DNA from: an uncultured Lachnospiraceae bacterium
Lineage (GTDB): Bacteria > Bacillota > Clostridia > Lachnospirales > Lachnospiraceae
Direction: 5' to 3'
DNA: 64,000 nucleotides
Assembly (NCBI GenBank): GCA_900553355.1
Contig: USDK01000004.1
Location: forward strand, 1 to 64,000
Shown here: in pieces, positions 17,683 through 26,119 of the stretch
Numbering within the stretch: the first letter of the stretch is position 1
Layout of the letters: every line of letters begins with the position of its first letter
The notes under the pieces: model-generated
What the model was told of the DNA's origin: nothing
The model's database searches: none
Seen by the model: the letters and a program-made list of their open reading frames with translations, nothing else
Translations under genes and position numbers: made by a program

Positions 17683-20253
17683 ATGGGTTTAATACAGAAA
17701 ATATTCGGGACACACAGTGAAAATGAGTTAAAGAGGATCTATCCGATCGTCGATGCCATTGAAGCGCTGGAGCCGGAGATGCAGAAACTTTCGGATCAGG
17801 AACTGAAAGACAAAACAAAGGAATTTAAGCAGCGTCTGGAAGAAGGGGAGACTCTGGATGATCTTCTTCCGGAGGCTTTTGCAGTTGTAAGGGAGGCAGC
17901 AGTCCGGACTCTTGGCATGCGCCACTACCGGGTACAGCTGATCGGAGGTATCATTCTTCATCAGGGCCGTATCGCGGAGATGAAGACCGGTGAAGGAAAG
18001 ACTCTGGTGTCTACGCTTCCGGCATACTTAAATGCGTTGACCGGAGAGGGTGTGCAGATCGTAACGGTCAATGACTACCTGGCAAAGCGTGACGCGGAAT
18101 GGATGGGACAGGTCCATGAATTCCTTGGGCTGACCGTAGGCGTCGTGCTGAACAGTATGAACAGTGACGAGAGGCGTGCGGCCTATAACTGTGATATTAC
18201 TTATGTGACAAACAACGAGCTGGGATTTGATTACCTCCGTGACAATATGGTGATCTACAAAGAACAGCTGGTTCAAAGAGGCATGAAATATGCCATTATC
18301 GATGAGGTCGACTCTGTCCTGATCGACGAGGCAAGAACTCCTCTGATCATTTCCGGACAGAGTGGAAAATCCACCAGACTTTATGAGGCCTGCGATATTC
18401 TGGCGAGACAGCTGGAAAGAGGAGAGGCCAGCGGTGAGTTCAGCAAGATGAACGCTATCATGGGTGAAGAGATCGAAGAGACCGGAGATTTTATCGTCAA
18501 TGAAAAGGAAAAGAGTATCAACCTGACGGAAGACGGTGTCAAGAAGGTGGAGAAGTTCTTCCACATTGATAACCTGGCAGATCCAGAGAACCTTGAGATC
18601 CAGCATAACATCATCCTGGCTCTTCGTGCACACAATCTGATGTTTAAAGATCAGGACTATGTGGTAAAGGATGACGAGGTGCTGATCGTCGATGAATTTA
18701 CCGGACGTATCATGCCGGGACGCAGGTATTCCGACGGTCTTCATCAGGCAATCGAAGCGAAAGAGCATGTGAAGGTAAAACGGGAAAGCAAGACCCTTGC
18801 CACCATCACCTTCCAGAACCTCTTTAATAAATATGAGAAAAAGGCCGGTATGACAGGTACTGCCCTGACGGAAGAAAAGGAGTTCCGTGAGATCTATGGC
18901 ATGGATGTAATCGAGATACCGACGAACGTGCCGGTGCAGCGTGTCGATCTGGAGGATGTGGTATATAAGACAAAGAAAGAAAAATTCCGTGCAGTATGTG
19001 ATGCGATCGAGGAAGCACATGCGAAGCATCAGCCGGTGCTGGTAGGTACGATCACCATCGAAACTTCCGAGCTTTTAAGCGGGATGCTGAAGCGCAGGGG
19101 AATCCAGCACAATGTACTGAATGCGAAGTACCATGAGCTGGAGGCAGAGATCGTAGCCCAGGCCGGCGTCCATGACGCAGTTACCATTGCTACCAATATG
19201 GCCGGCCGTGGTACCGATATCAAGCTGGACGATGAAGCCAGGGCTGCCGGAGGATTAAAGATCATTGGTACAGAGCGCCATGAGTCCCGGCGGATCGACA
19301 ATCAGCTCCGCGGGCGTTCCGGACGGCAGGGAGATCCGGGAGAGTCCAGATTTTACATTTCCCTGGAAGATGATCTGATGCGCCTGTTCGGTTCTGAACG
19401 TCTGATGAATGTCTTTAATGCGCTGGGTGTAGAAGAAGGCGAGCAGATCGAGCATAAGATGTTGTCCAGTGCCATTGAGAAGGCTCAGCAGAAGATAGAG
19501 AGCAATAACTTCGGAATCCGTAAGAACCTGCTGGAGTATGATCAGGTAATGAATGAACAGAGAGAGATCATCTACGAAGAGAGGCGTAAGGTTCTGGATG
19601 GTGAGAACATGCGTGATTCCATCTTCCACATGATGAATGACTACATTGAAAATGTAGTAGATAAGGTGATCGGGGCAGATCAGGATTATGATGAATGGGA
19701 TCTGACTGAATTGAACGTCTCTATTCAGGGCACGATTCCTATGGCTGCTGTGACGCCGGAAGATGTAAAGGATATCAATCAGAAAGAGCTTAAGCATATG
19801 CTCAAGGAGCGTGCGGCGAAGGCTTATGAGGCTAAGGAATCTGAATTTCCGGAGCCGGAGCATATCCGTGAGATTGAGCGAGTTGTCCTGCTGAAGGTGA
19901 TCGATGCAAAATGGATGGATCACATCGACGATATGGATCAGCTCCGTCAGGGAATCGGCATCCAGGCTTATGGGCAGCGTGATCCGAAAGTAGAGTATAA
20001 GCTGCTTGGATACGAAATGTTTGACGCTATGACCAAAGGAATTTCGGAAGATACGATCCGGACCCTGTTCCGCGTCAGACTGGAGCAGAAGGTAGAAAGA
20101 GAACAGGTAGCAAAAGTTACCGGAACCAATAAAGATGACAGCTCGGTACGTGCACCGAAGAAACGGACAGAGAAAAAGATTTATCCAAATGATCCATGTC
20201 CGTGTGGAAGCGGTAAAAAATATAAGCAGTGCTGTGGAAGAAAAGCTGTTTAA
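17683..20253 (+). CDS. secA: Preprotein translocase ATPase SecA
   Basis: Motor that drives secretory proteins through SecYEG. At 856 residues it is full length. Visible features are Walker A MKTGEGKT (about residues 100-107), the DEAD-type Walker B in IIDEVDSVLIDEAR, the preprotein cross-linking domain, MAGRGTDIKLD, GRSGRQGDPGES, and the C-terminal SEC-C zinc motif (PNDPCPCGSGKKYKQCCG) that binds SecB or ribosomes. ATG follows AAGGAG. prfB starts 22 bases downstream, a widespread Firmicute arrangement. Confidence 0.98.
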   Translation: MGLIQKIFGTHSENELKRIYPIVDAIEALEPEMQKLSDQELKDKTKEFKQRLEEGETLDDLLPEAFAVVREAAVRTLGMRHYRVQLIGGIILHQGRIAEMKTGEGKTLVSTLPAYLNALTGEGVQIVTVNDYLAKRDAEWMGQVHEFLGLTVGVVLNSMNSDERRAAYNCDITYVTNNELGFDYLRDNMVIYKEQLVQRGMKYAIIDEVDSVLIDEARTPLIISGQSGKSTRLYEACDILARQLERGEASGEFSKMNAIMGEEIEETGDFIVNEKEKSINLTEDGVKKVEKFFHIDNLADPENLEIQHNIILALRAHNLMFKDQDYVVKDDEVLIVDEFTGRIMPGRRYSDGLHQAIEAKEHVKVKRESKTLATITFQNLFNKYEKKAGMTGTALTEEKEFREIYGMDVIEIPTNVPVQRVDLEDVVYKTKKEKFRAVCDAIEEAHAKHQPVLVGTITIETSELLSGMLKRRGIQHNVLNAKYHELEAEIVAQAGVHDAVTIATNMAGRGTDIKLDDEARAAGGLKIIGTERHESRRIDNQLRGRSGRQGDPGESRFYISLEDDLMRLFGSERLMNVFNALGVEEGEQIEHKMLSSAIEKAQQKIESNNFGIRKNLLEYDQVMNEQREIIYEERRKVLDGENMRDSIFHMMNDYIENVVDKVIGADQDYDEWDLTELNVSIQGTIPMAAVTPEDVKDINQKELKHMLKERAAKAYEAKESEFPEPEHIREIERVVLLKVIDAKWMDHIDDMDQLRQGIGIQAYGQRDPKVEYKLLGYEMFDAMTKGISEDTIRTLFRVRLEQKVEREQVAKVTGTNKDDSSVRAPKKRTEKKIYPNDPCPCGSGKKYKQCCGRKAV

Positions 20254-20274
20254 AAAAGGAAAAGGGGTGAAAGA

Positions 20275-21382
20275 GTGGTTGAATTAGATCAGTTAAAAAG
20301 TAATCTGAATGCTTATGAAGAACCTCTTGCTGAAATGAGGGATTCACTTTGACCTGGCTGGAAAAGAGCGCAGGGTAGAAGAACTGGAAAGAAAGTCAGA
20401 AGAACCAGGGTTCTGGGACCATCCGGAAGAGTCTCAGAAACTGATGAAGGAATTAAAATATCTGCAGGAACTGGTAAAAAAAATCCAGGGATTGTATCAT
20501 GCCTACGACGATATTCAGACACTGATCGAGATGGGGTATGAGGAAAATGACCCTGAGATCGCGGCAGAGGCGGAAAAGGATATGCAGAAATTCGAAGAAA
20601 TCTTCGAAGATCTCAGGATCCAGACCCTGTTATCCGGCGAATATGATTCCTGCAATGCGATTGTGACCATCCATGCAGGCGCAGGAGGGACAGAATCCTG
20701 CGACTGGGCCAGCATGCTGTACCGGATGTATACCAGATGGGCAGAGAGAAAAGGATTCCAGATCCAGGTCCTGGATTTCCTGGATGGTGATATCGCCGGT
20801 ATCAAGACAGTGACCTTTGAAGTCAATGGGGAAAACGCGTACGGCTATCTGAAGTCTGAAAAAGGGGTCCACCGGCTGGTGCGGATCTCTCCGTTTAATT
20901 CAGCCGGAAAGCGGCAGACATCCTTTGCATCCTGTGATGTGGTGCCGGATATTGAAGATGAGATTGATATTGAGATTTCAGATGATGATCTGAAGATTGA
21001 CACATACCGGGCCAGCGGCGCCGGAGGCCAGCATGTCAACAAGACATCTTCTGCCATCCGTATCACCCATTTGCCTACCGGGATCGTGGTACAGTGTCAG
21101 AATGAGCGTTCCCAGCATCACAACAAGGAAAAGGCGATGCAGATGCTGAAGGTCAAACTGCAGATGCTGAAAGAACAAGAACAGGCCGAGAAGGTGTCAG
21201 ATATCCGGGGAGAGGTAAAGGAGATTGGTTTTGGAAACCAGATCCGCTCCTACGTGATGCAGCCATATACTCTGGTGAAAGATCATCGGACCAATACGGA
21301 AAGCAGCAATGTGACGGCAGTGCTGGATGGAAACATTGATCCGTTTATCAATGCATATCTGAAAGAAACGGCAAATAGCTAA
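20275..21382 (+). CDS. prfB: Peptide chain release factor 2 (programmed +1 frameshift)
   Basis: Recognises UGA and UAA stop codons and triggers peptide release. The gene is split over two frames: GTG at 20275 (after AAAGGGGTGA) runs 25 codons to CTT TGA at 20347-20352. A +1 shift that skips T20350 continues at GAC 20351 for 343 codons, giving 368 residues, the normal RF2 length. An AGGGAT element precedes CTT by 3 bases, in the same register as the E. coli stimulatory site. The RF2 anticodon tripeptide SPF and the catalytic GGQ (ASGAGGQHVNKTSSAIR, near residue 250) are present. The frameshift is the known autoregulation, not a defect. Confidence 0.97.
20338..20353 (+). promoter_or_regulatory. 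Programmed +1 frameshift site in prfB
   Basis: AGGGATTCACTTTGAC carries an internal ribosome-site-like AGGGA, the slippery CTT and an in-frame TGA followed by C, a poor termination context. When RF2 is scarce ribosomes slip +1 and make full-length RF2. Confidence 0.93.
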
Positions 21383-21394
21383 AGGGAGGAAGTT

Positions 21395-22627
21395 ATGATC
21401 AATATAGCGGTTATGGGTTACGGAACCGTGGGTTCCGGAGTGGTAGAAGTAGTAGGTACAAACGGCGCCCGGATCAACCAGAGGATTGGTGATGAACTGA
21501 ATATTAAATACGTACTGGATCTGAAAGATTTCCCTGGAGATCCGGTGCAGGAAAAGATCGTCCATGACTTCGAGACCATTATTCAGGATGACGATGTGAA
21601 GATCGTTGTGGAAGTGATGGGAGGCATTGAACCGGCATATACATTTGTGAAGCGGTGCCTTCAGGCCGGAAAGAGCGTGGCGACCTCCAATAAAGCGCTG
21701 GTTGCAAAGCATGGGGCAGAGCTTTTGTCCATAGCAAAAGAACAGAATATCAATTTTCTGTTTGAGGCCAGTGTGGGCGGCGGGATCCCGATCATACGTC
21801 CTTTAAATTCTTCACTGACGGCAGATGAGATTGAGGAGATCACCGGAATCCTGAACGGGACGACAAATTACATGCTGACAAAGATGTTTTATGAAGGCGC
21901 TGATTACGATACCGTTTTGAAAGAGGCACAGGCCAACGGATTTGCAGAACGTAATCCGGAGGCTGATGTGGAAGGATATGATGCCTGCAGGAAGATTGCG
22001 ATCCTGTCTTCGCTCATCTCAGGGCAGCAGGTGGATTTTGAAGACATTTACTGTGAAGGAATCACGAAGATCACGGTAGAGGATATGAAGTACGCAAAGG
22101 CTCTGGGTACTACGATCAAGCTTCTGGCTTCCAGCAAGCGTTATCCGGGCAACCGTCTGCATGCGATCGTGGCGCCCTGTATGTTGTATCCGGATCATCC
22201 ATTATACAATGTAAACGGAGTGTTTAATTCCATCTTTGTCCATGGAAATGTGCTGGGAGACGCTATGTTTTACGGAAGTGGAGCCGGAAAGCTGCCGACG
22301 GCCAGTGCTGTGGTGGCAGATGTGGTGGATGCGGCAAAGCATCTGAACCGGAATATCATGACCATGTGGAAGCAGGAAAAACTCCAGCTGGAGGATAAGG
22401 CAGGATCCAAACGCAGATTCTTTGTACGGATGAAGGGAGATGCACAGGAGATGCTGCCGGGACTGAAAGATTCTTTTGGAGAGATCAAGGTCATCCGTAT
22501 TCCGGAACTGCCAGGAGAGTTTGGCTTCGTAACTCCGGTGATGATGGAAGGAGATTACGAGACCAGAGCAGGAATCTATCGCGATCAGATCTTACATATG
22601 ATCCGGATCGAAGAGCATAAAGGATAG
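21395..22627 (+). CDS. hom: Homoserine dehydrogenase
   Basis: Reduces aspartate semialdehyde to homoserine for threonine and methionine synthesis. The 410-residue protein has an N-terminal nucleotide-binding fold (INIAVMGYGTVGSGVVEVV), the family motif block ATSNKALVAKHG, ASVGGGIPIIRPL and GILNGTTNYMLT, and the catalytic-region YAKALG. A C-terminal ACT-like segment (about residues 335-405: RFFVRMKGDAQEML, GEFGFVTPVM) suggests feedback control by threonine. The start follows AAAGGGAGG. The next gene begins 12 bases downstream in the order hom, apgM-like, lysC. Confidence 0.96.
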   Translation: MINIAVMGYGTVGSGVVEVVGTNGARINQRIGDELNIKYVLDLKDFPGDPVQEKIVHDFETIIQDDDVKIVVEVMGGIEPAYTFVKRCLQAGKSVATSNKALVAKHGAELLSIAKEQNINFLFEASVGGGIPIIRPLNSSLTADEIEEITGILNGTTNYMLTKMFYEGADYDTVLKEAQANGFAERNPEADVEGYDACRKIAILSSLISGQQVDFEDIYCEGITKITVEDMKYAKALGTTIKLLASSKRYPGNRLHAIVAPCMLYPDHPLYNVNGVFNSIFVHGNVLGDAMFYGSGAGKLPTASAVVADVVDAAKHLNRNIMTMWKQEKLQLEDKAGSKRRFFVRMKGDAQEMLPGLKDSFGEIKVIRIPELPGEFGFVTPVMMEGDYETRAGIYRDQILHMIRIEEHKG

Positions 22628-22639
22628 GAGCAAAAAGGA

Positions 22640-23851
22640 ATGAAATATATCATTGTATTAGGCGATGGTATGGCAGGGAGAGCTCTTGGGGAACTTGGCG
22701 GGCGGACGACGCTGGAGGCGGCAGATACGCCGACGATGGATACGCTTGCCAGAGTATCAGAACTTGGAATGGCTTCTATGGTGCCAGAGGGGATGGCGCC
22801 GGGAAGCGATACAGCCAATCTTGCGGTACTGGGGTATGATCCGAAGGTATATTATACCGGACGGTCTCCTCTGGAGGCTTTAAGTATCGGTGTAGAGATG
22901 GCAGAGACAGACGTTTCTTTCCGGTGCAATCTGGTGACACTGTCGGAGGATGAAGAAAACTATGAGGACAGAATCCTCCTGGATCACAGTTCAGATGAGA
23001 TCGCAACAGAAGATGCGGCGGTTCTGCTGGATGCATTAAAGGAGGGACTGGAAAGAGAAGGATACCATTTTTATGCAGGAACCAGCTACCGGCATCTTCT
23101 GATCTGGAATCAGGGAAAGGTGATGGAACTGACGCCGCCTCATGATATCCTGACGAGGCGGATCGGGACATATCTGCCGGAAGATCCCGTCCTTAGAGAG
23201 ATGATGGAGAAAAGTTATGAGATCCTTAAAACTCATCCGCTGAATGAAAAACGGAGAAAGCAGGGGCTTAAGCCGGCAAACTCAGCCTGGTTCTGGGGCG
23301 CGGGAAAGAGACCTTCCCTGACTTCGTTTCAGGAAAGAACCGGAAAGAAGGGTATTATGATATCCGCAGTGGATCTGCTGAAAGGAATCGCTGTAGGGGC
23401 CGGGATGGATACCGTGAAGGTAGAAGGAGCCAATGGGGGACTTCATACCAATTATGAAGGAAAGGCGAAGGCGGCAGTACGCGCGCTCACAGAAGACGGG
23501 TACGATTTCGCTTATATTCATGTTGAAGCGCCGGATGAGATGGGACATCAGGGGAAGATCGGGGAAAAGATTCAGGCAATTGAGATGATCGATGAGAAGA
23601 TCCTCAAGGTACTGACGGAAGATCTGAACCGGGCAGGAGAACCATTCCGTCTGCTGGTTCTGCCGGATCATCCGACTCCGATAGAAGTACGGACACATAC
23701 CGCAGATCCGGTTCCCTATCTCTTATATGACAGCACAGAGAAAAAGCCGGGGGAGAAAGTGTACAATGAAAAAACCGCTGCCGGGACCGGAAGGGAATGG
23801 AAAGAAGGTTTCCGGCTGATCGGACATTTACTGCAGGAGGAATTATGTTAG
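22640..23851 (+). CDS. ApgM-family enzyme, probable homoserine kinase
   Basis: A 403-residue member of the archaeal-type cofactor-independent phosphoglycerate mutase family within the alkaline phosphatase superfamily. It shows the metal-site motif VLGDGMAGRAL, GSDTANLAVLGYDP with the nucleophile region, HVEAPDEMGHQGKIGEKIQA and LVLPDHPTPIEVRTHTADP. A subgroup of this family is annotated as an alternative homoserine kinase because it sits in threonine operons. Here it lies between hom and lysC, 12 bases after the former and overlapping the latter by 7 bases, so that role is favoured over glycolysis. No GHMP-type thrB is in the window. The function is inferred from context. Confidence 0.8.
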   Translation: MKYIIVLGDGMAGRALGELGGRTTLEAADTPTMDTLARVSELGMASMVPEGMAPGSDTANLAVLGYDPKVYYTGRSPLEALSIGVEMAETDVSFRCNLVTLSEDEENYEDRILLDHSSDEIATEDAAVLLDALKEGLEREGYHFYAGTSYRHLLIWNQGKVMELTPPHDILTRRIGTYLPEDPVLREMMEKSYEILKTHPLNEKRRKQGLKPANSAWFWGAGKRPSLTSFQERTGKKGIMISAVDLLKGIAVGAGMDTVKVEGANGGLHTNYEGKAKAAVRALTEDGYDFAYIHVEAPDEMGHQGKIGEKIQAIEMIDEKILKVLTEDLNRAGEPFRLLVLPDHPTPIEVRTHTADPVPYLLYDSTEKKPGEKVYNEKTAAGTGREWKEGFRLIGHLLQEELC

Positions 23852-25053
23852 TTGTAAAGAAGTTTGGCGGCAGTTCTGTGGCCAATAAAGAGAGGATCTT
23901 TAATGTGGCCAGGCGCTGCATTGAAGAATATAAAGAAGGAAATGATGTCGTAGTCGTACTTTCAGCCATGGGTGATACGACAGATGAGCTGATTGAAAAG
24001 GCAAAGGACATCAATCCGAAGGCAAAGCAAAGAGAGATGGATATGCTGCTTACAACGGGTGAGCAGGTATCGGTGGCATTGATGGCTATGGCAATGCAGT
24101 CGCTGGATGTACCGGCTGTTTCCCTCAATGCATTTCAGGTGATGATGCATTCTACATCAAGATATGGAAATGCAAGGTTTAAACGTGTGGATACGGAGCG
24201 GATCCAGCATGAGCTGGACTCACGGAAGATCGTGATCGTTACCGGTTTTCAGGGGGTCAATAAATATGACGATATCACAACCCTGGGAAGAGGGGGTTCC
24301 GATACCACTGCAGTGGCGCTGGCAGCGGCTCTCCACGCAGACAGGTGTGAGATCTATACAGACGTGGACGGCGTCTTTACCGCAGATCCGCGCGTAGTAA
24401 AAAATGCCAAAAAGCTAGATGTGATTACTTACGATGAAATGCTTGAACTTGCCAGCCTTGGAGCAAAGGTACTTCACAATCGCTCGGTGGAGATGGCAAA
24501 AAAATACAATGTAGAATTAGTGGTGCGGTCCAGCCTGAACCGATCAGAAGGAACCGTAGTCAAGGAGGCTTCTCATATGGAAAAATTATTAGTGACAGGT
24601 GTGGCGGCCGATAAAAATACTGCCAGAATTTCTGTGATCGGAGTGGAGGACAGACCAGGAATCGCATTCCAGATTTTTAATACGCTTGCAAAAAATAACA
24701 TCAATGTAGACATTATTCTTCAGTCAGTAGGACGTGACGGAACAAAGGATATCTCTTTTACGGTAGCGTCTGATGATATGGATGATGCAATCCGCATCCT
24801 GGAAGAAAATAAAGAACGGCTGACGATCCAGCAGGTGACCTGGAATGAGGATGTGGCCAAACTCTCCATTGTAGGAGCCGGAATGATGAGCAATCCGGGA
24901 GTGGCAGCCAGGATGTTTGAAGCTCTTTATAACTGCAGAGTCAACATTCATATGATCTCAACTTCAGAGATCCGTATTACGGTCCTGGTAGCAAAGAATG
25001 ACATTGAAAAAGCCATGAACGCTGTTCATGACGCTTTTGCAATGGGAGATTAG
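23845..25053 (+). CDS. lysC: Aspartate kinase
   Basis: Phosphorylates aspartate, the entry step for lysine, threonine, methionine and diaminopimelate. The 402 residues comprise the amino-acid kinase domain (VVKKFGGSSVA; TTLGRGGSDTTAVALAAAL; IYTDVDGVFTADPR) and two ACT domains after about residue 260 (SVIGVEDRPGIAFQIFN; LSIVGAGMMSNPGVAARMFEAL) for feedback binding. ATG at 23845 follows GCAGGAGGA and overlaps the preceding stop by 7 bases. An in-frame ATG at 24577 has its own AAGGAGG, suggesting a separate small subunit. The stop overlaps that of the convergent XRE gene by 3 bases. Confidence 0.96.
   Translation: MLVVKKFGGSSVANKERIFNVARRCIEEYKEGNDVVVVLSAMGDTTDELIEKAKDINPKAKQREMDMLLTTGEQVSVALMAMAMQSLDVPAVSLNAFQVMMHSTSRYGNARFKRVDTERIQHELDSRKIVIVTGFQGVNKYDDITTLGRGGSDTTAVALAAALHADRCEIYTDVDGVFTADPRVVKNAKKLDVITYDEMLELASLGAKVLHNRSVEMAKKYNVELVVRSSLNRSEGTVVKEASHMEKLLVTGVAADKNTARISVIGVEDRPGIAFQIFNTLAKNNINVDIILQSVGRDGTKDISFTVASDDMDDAIRILEENKERLTIQQVTWNEDVAKLSIVGAGMMSNPGVAARMFEALYNCRVNIHMISTSEIRITVLVAKNDIEKAMNAVHDAFAMGD
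24562..25053 (+). CDS. Possible lysC beta subunit from an internal start
   Basis: AAGGAGG at 24562-24568 lies 8 bases before an in-frame ATG at 24577. Translation from there would give a 158-residue protein identical to the C-terminal regulatory part of LysC, starting MEKLLVTGVAADKN, with both ACT domains. Bacillus subtilis and Corynebacterium aspartokinases are known to use such an internal start at the equivalent place to make an alpha2beta2 enzyme. That it happens here is inferred from the ribosome site and position. Confidence 0.6.
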   Translation, partial: KEASHMEKLLVTGVAADKNTARISVIGVEDRPGIAFQIFNTLAKNNINVDIILQSVGRDGTKDISFTVASDDMDDAIRILEENKERLTIQQVTWNEDVAKLSIVGAGMMSNPGVAARMFEALYNCRVNIHMISTSEIRITVLVAKNDIEKAMNAVHDAFAMGD

Positions 25054-25454
25054 TCCGCGGAAGTTTCAGCGGATTTCAAAAAACCGGTAATAATCTGTCT
25101 GTTCTCTTTGGAAAGCGAGCGGAAACGGAGAATCAGATCCATTTCCTCTTCGCTGAGATAGATGGTGCGGCCGGTTTTTTTGTCTGAGCTGCACAGATAA
25201 GGAACGGATTCCTCCATGATCTTCCGGGAAGAATCAGAAGTGCCGGGAGCAAGACCCAGTACCAGCTCGCTTAAGCTGACATGATAATACCTGGATAAAA
25301 AGAGAAGAGCATCCAGATCCGGGGTGCGCTTGCCGGTCTCATAATTTGAGTAGGCCTGACGGGAGACGTTAAGCATGGTGCTTAAGTCTGTCTGAGTCAG
25401 ATGATGCTGTTTCCGAAGCGTTCTTAAATTGTGCGCTAATTGAATATTAGACAT
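25050..25454 (-). CDS. XRE-family transcriptional regulator
   Basis: A 134-residue DNA-binding protein. The N-terminal Cro/CI helix-turn-helix covers about residues 6-60 (LAHNLRTLRKQHHLTQTDLS, then VSRQAYSNYETGKRTPDLD). The C-terminal half (EEEMDLILRFRSLSKENRQIITGFLK) is helical and of unknown role. ATG at 25454 follows AGGAG on the minus strand; longer in-frame starts lie beyond the likely promoter. A TGCTATACT extended -10 is at 25485-25493. The CYTH gene is upstream on the same strand. Its 3' end overlaps the lysC end with no terminator between. Targets are unknown. Confidence 0.85.
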   Translation of the reverse strand: MSNIQLAHNLRTLRKQHHLTQTDLSTMLNVSRQAYSNYETGKRTPDLDALLFLSRYYHVSLSELVLGLAPGTSDSSRKIMEESVPYLCSSDKKTGRTIYLSEEEMDLILRFRSLSKENRQIITGFLKSAETSAD

Positions 25455-25484
25455 GATTCCATGCTCCTGCAGATCTTTTCTTGT

Positions 25485-25493
25485 AGTATAGCA
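25485..25493 (-). promoter_or_regulatory. Extended -10 promoter of the XRE gene
   Basis: TGCTATACT reads on the minus strand 30 bases upstream of the XRE start. No good -35 is seen. Two copies of GCATCAAAA(C/T)G (25519-25529 and 25547-25557) lie just upstream and could be operator half-sites. Confidence 0.45.
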
Positions 25494-25560
25494 ATTTGTC
25501 CAAACGATGGGAGCATATGCATCAAAACGTTTCGGAAATATAAAAAGCATCAAAATGTTG

Positions 25561-26007
25561 CTATTTTATCTGGCTCAGATAGCTGTTATGGTATTTACCG
25601 GAAAAGGTGACATCCTCTCCAAACCAGTCTGGAGGAAGGAAGCTTACAGCCTCTTCCGTAGAAGAAAATTCAACTTCTGCCAGTATAAGAGGGGAAAGAT
25701 CTCCTTCAAACACGTCCAGTTCTGCAGTCAGACCGTCTGGAAGAGGGATCATATAACGTTTCTTCCTGATCAGGCGGCCGTCGATCTTGGAAAGCAGGTG
25801 TTCATAGGCTTCTTTTGTCAGAGGAAGGTTGTACTCTTCTCTCTCCATAAGGCCCTCGGATTTGTAGGTCAGTTCATAACGGTCGTTATCTCTTCGGATA
25901 CGGATGACGGGAGATGTATTCAGGTACCCCTGCTCGATGATACGGCAGGGATAGGAATCCAGGTGATCCGGCAGATGTAAGATCAGGTATTTGCGTTCGA
26001 TTTCCAT
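25561..26007 (-). CDS. CYTH-domain triphosphate-tunnel protein
   Basis: A 148-residue protein of the CYTH superfamily (class IV adenylate cyclase/thiamine triphosphatase/inorganic triphosphatase fold). The diagnostic N-terminal ExExK motif is MEIERKY. Further charged tunnel residues follow on alternating strands (IRIRRDNDRYELTYKSEG, RKKRYMIPL, AELDVFEGDL, LAEVEFSS). It is the minimal single-domain form. Hydrolysis of inorganic triphosphate is the commonest activity of small bacterial members, but the substrate cannot be told from sequence. ATG follows AAGGAGG. It is transcribed toward the XRE gene. Confidence 0.85.
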   Translation of the reverse strand: MEIERKYLILHLPDHLDSYPCRIIEQGYLNTSPVIRIRRDNDRYELTYKSEGLMEREEYNLPLTKEAYEHLLSKIDGRLIRKKRYMIPLPDGLTAELDVFEGDLSPLILAEVEFSSTEEAVSFLPPDWFGEDVTFSGKYHNSYLSQIK

Positions 26008-26066
26008 GGTAAATGCCTCCTTGTTTCTGTGTGGTCATATCTGATTTTTATAATATTTTATAATAA

Positions 26067-26095
26067 TTTACATTGGTTGTAAACGATGGTAATAT
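26067..26095 (+). promoter_or_regulatory. Promoter of the DJ-1/PfpI gene with an inverted repeat
   Basis: TTTACA (26067-26072), a 17-base spacer and TAATAT (26090-26095, preceded by TGG) form a promoter. The -35 is one arm of an inverted repeat, TTTACA-5-TGTAAA (26067-26083), a possible operator. Confidence 0.6.
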
Positions 26096-26119
26096 TGATA
26101 GATAAGGAGGATGATTGGG

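Noticed and set aside
18028..19029. Minus-strand open frame of 333 codons inside secA
   Set aside because: It lies entirely opposite conserved SecA motifs and has no start signal or recognisable domain.
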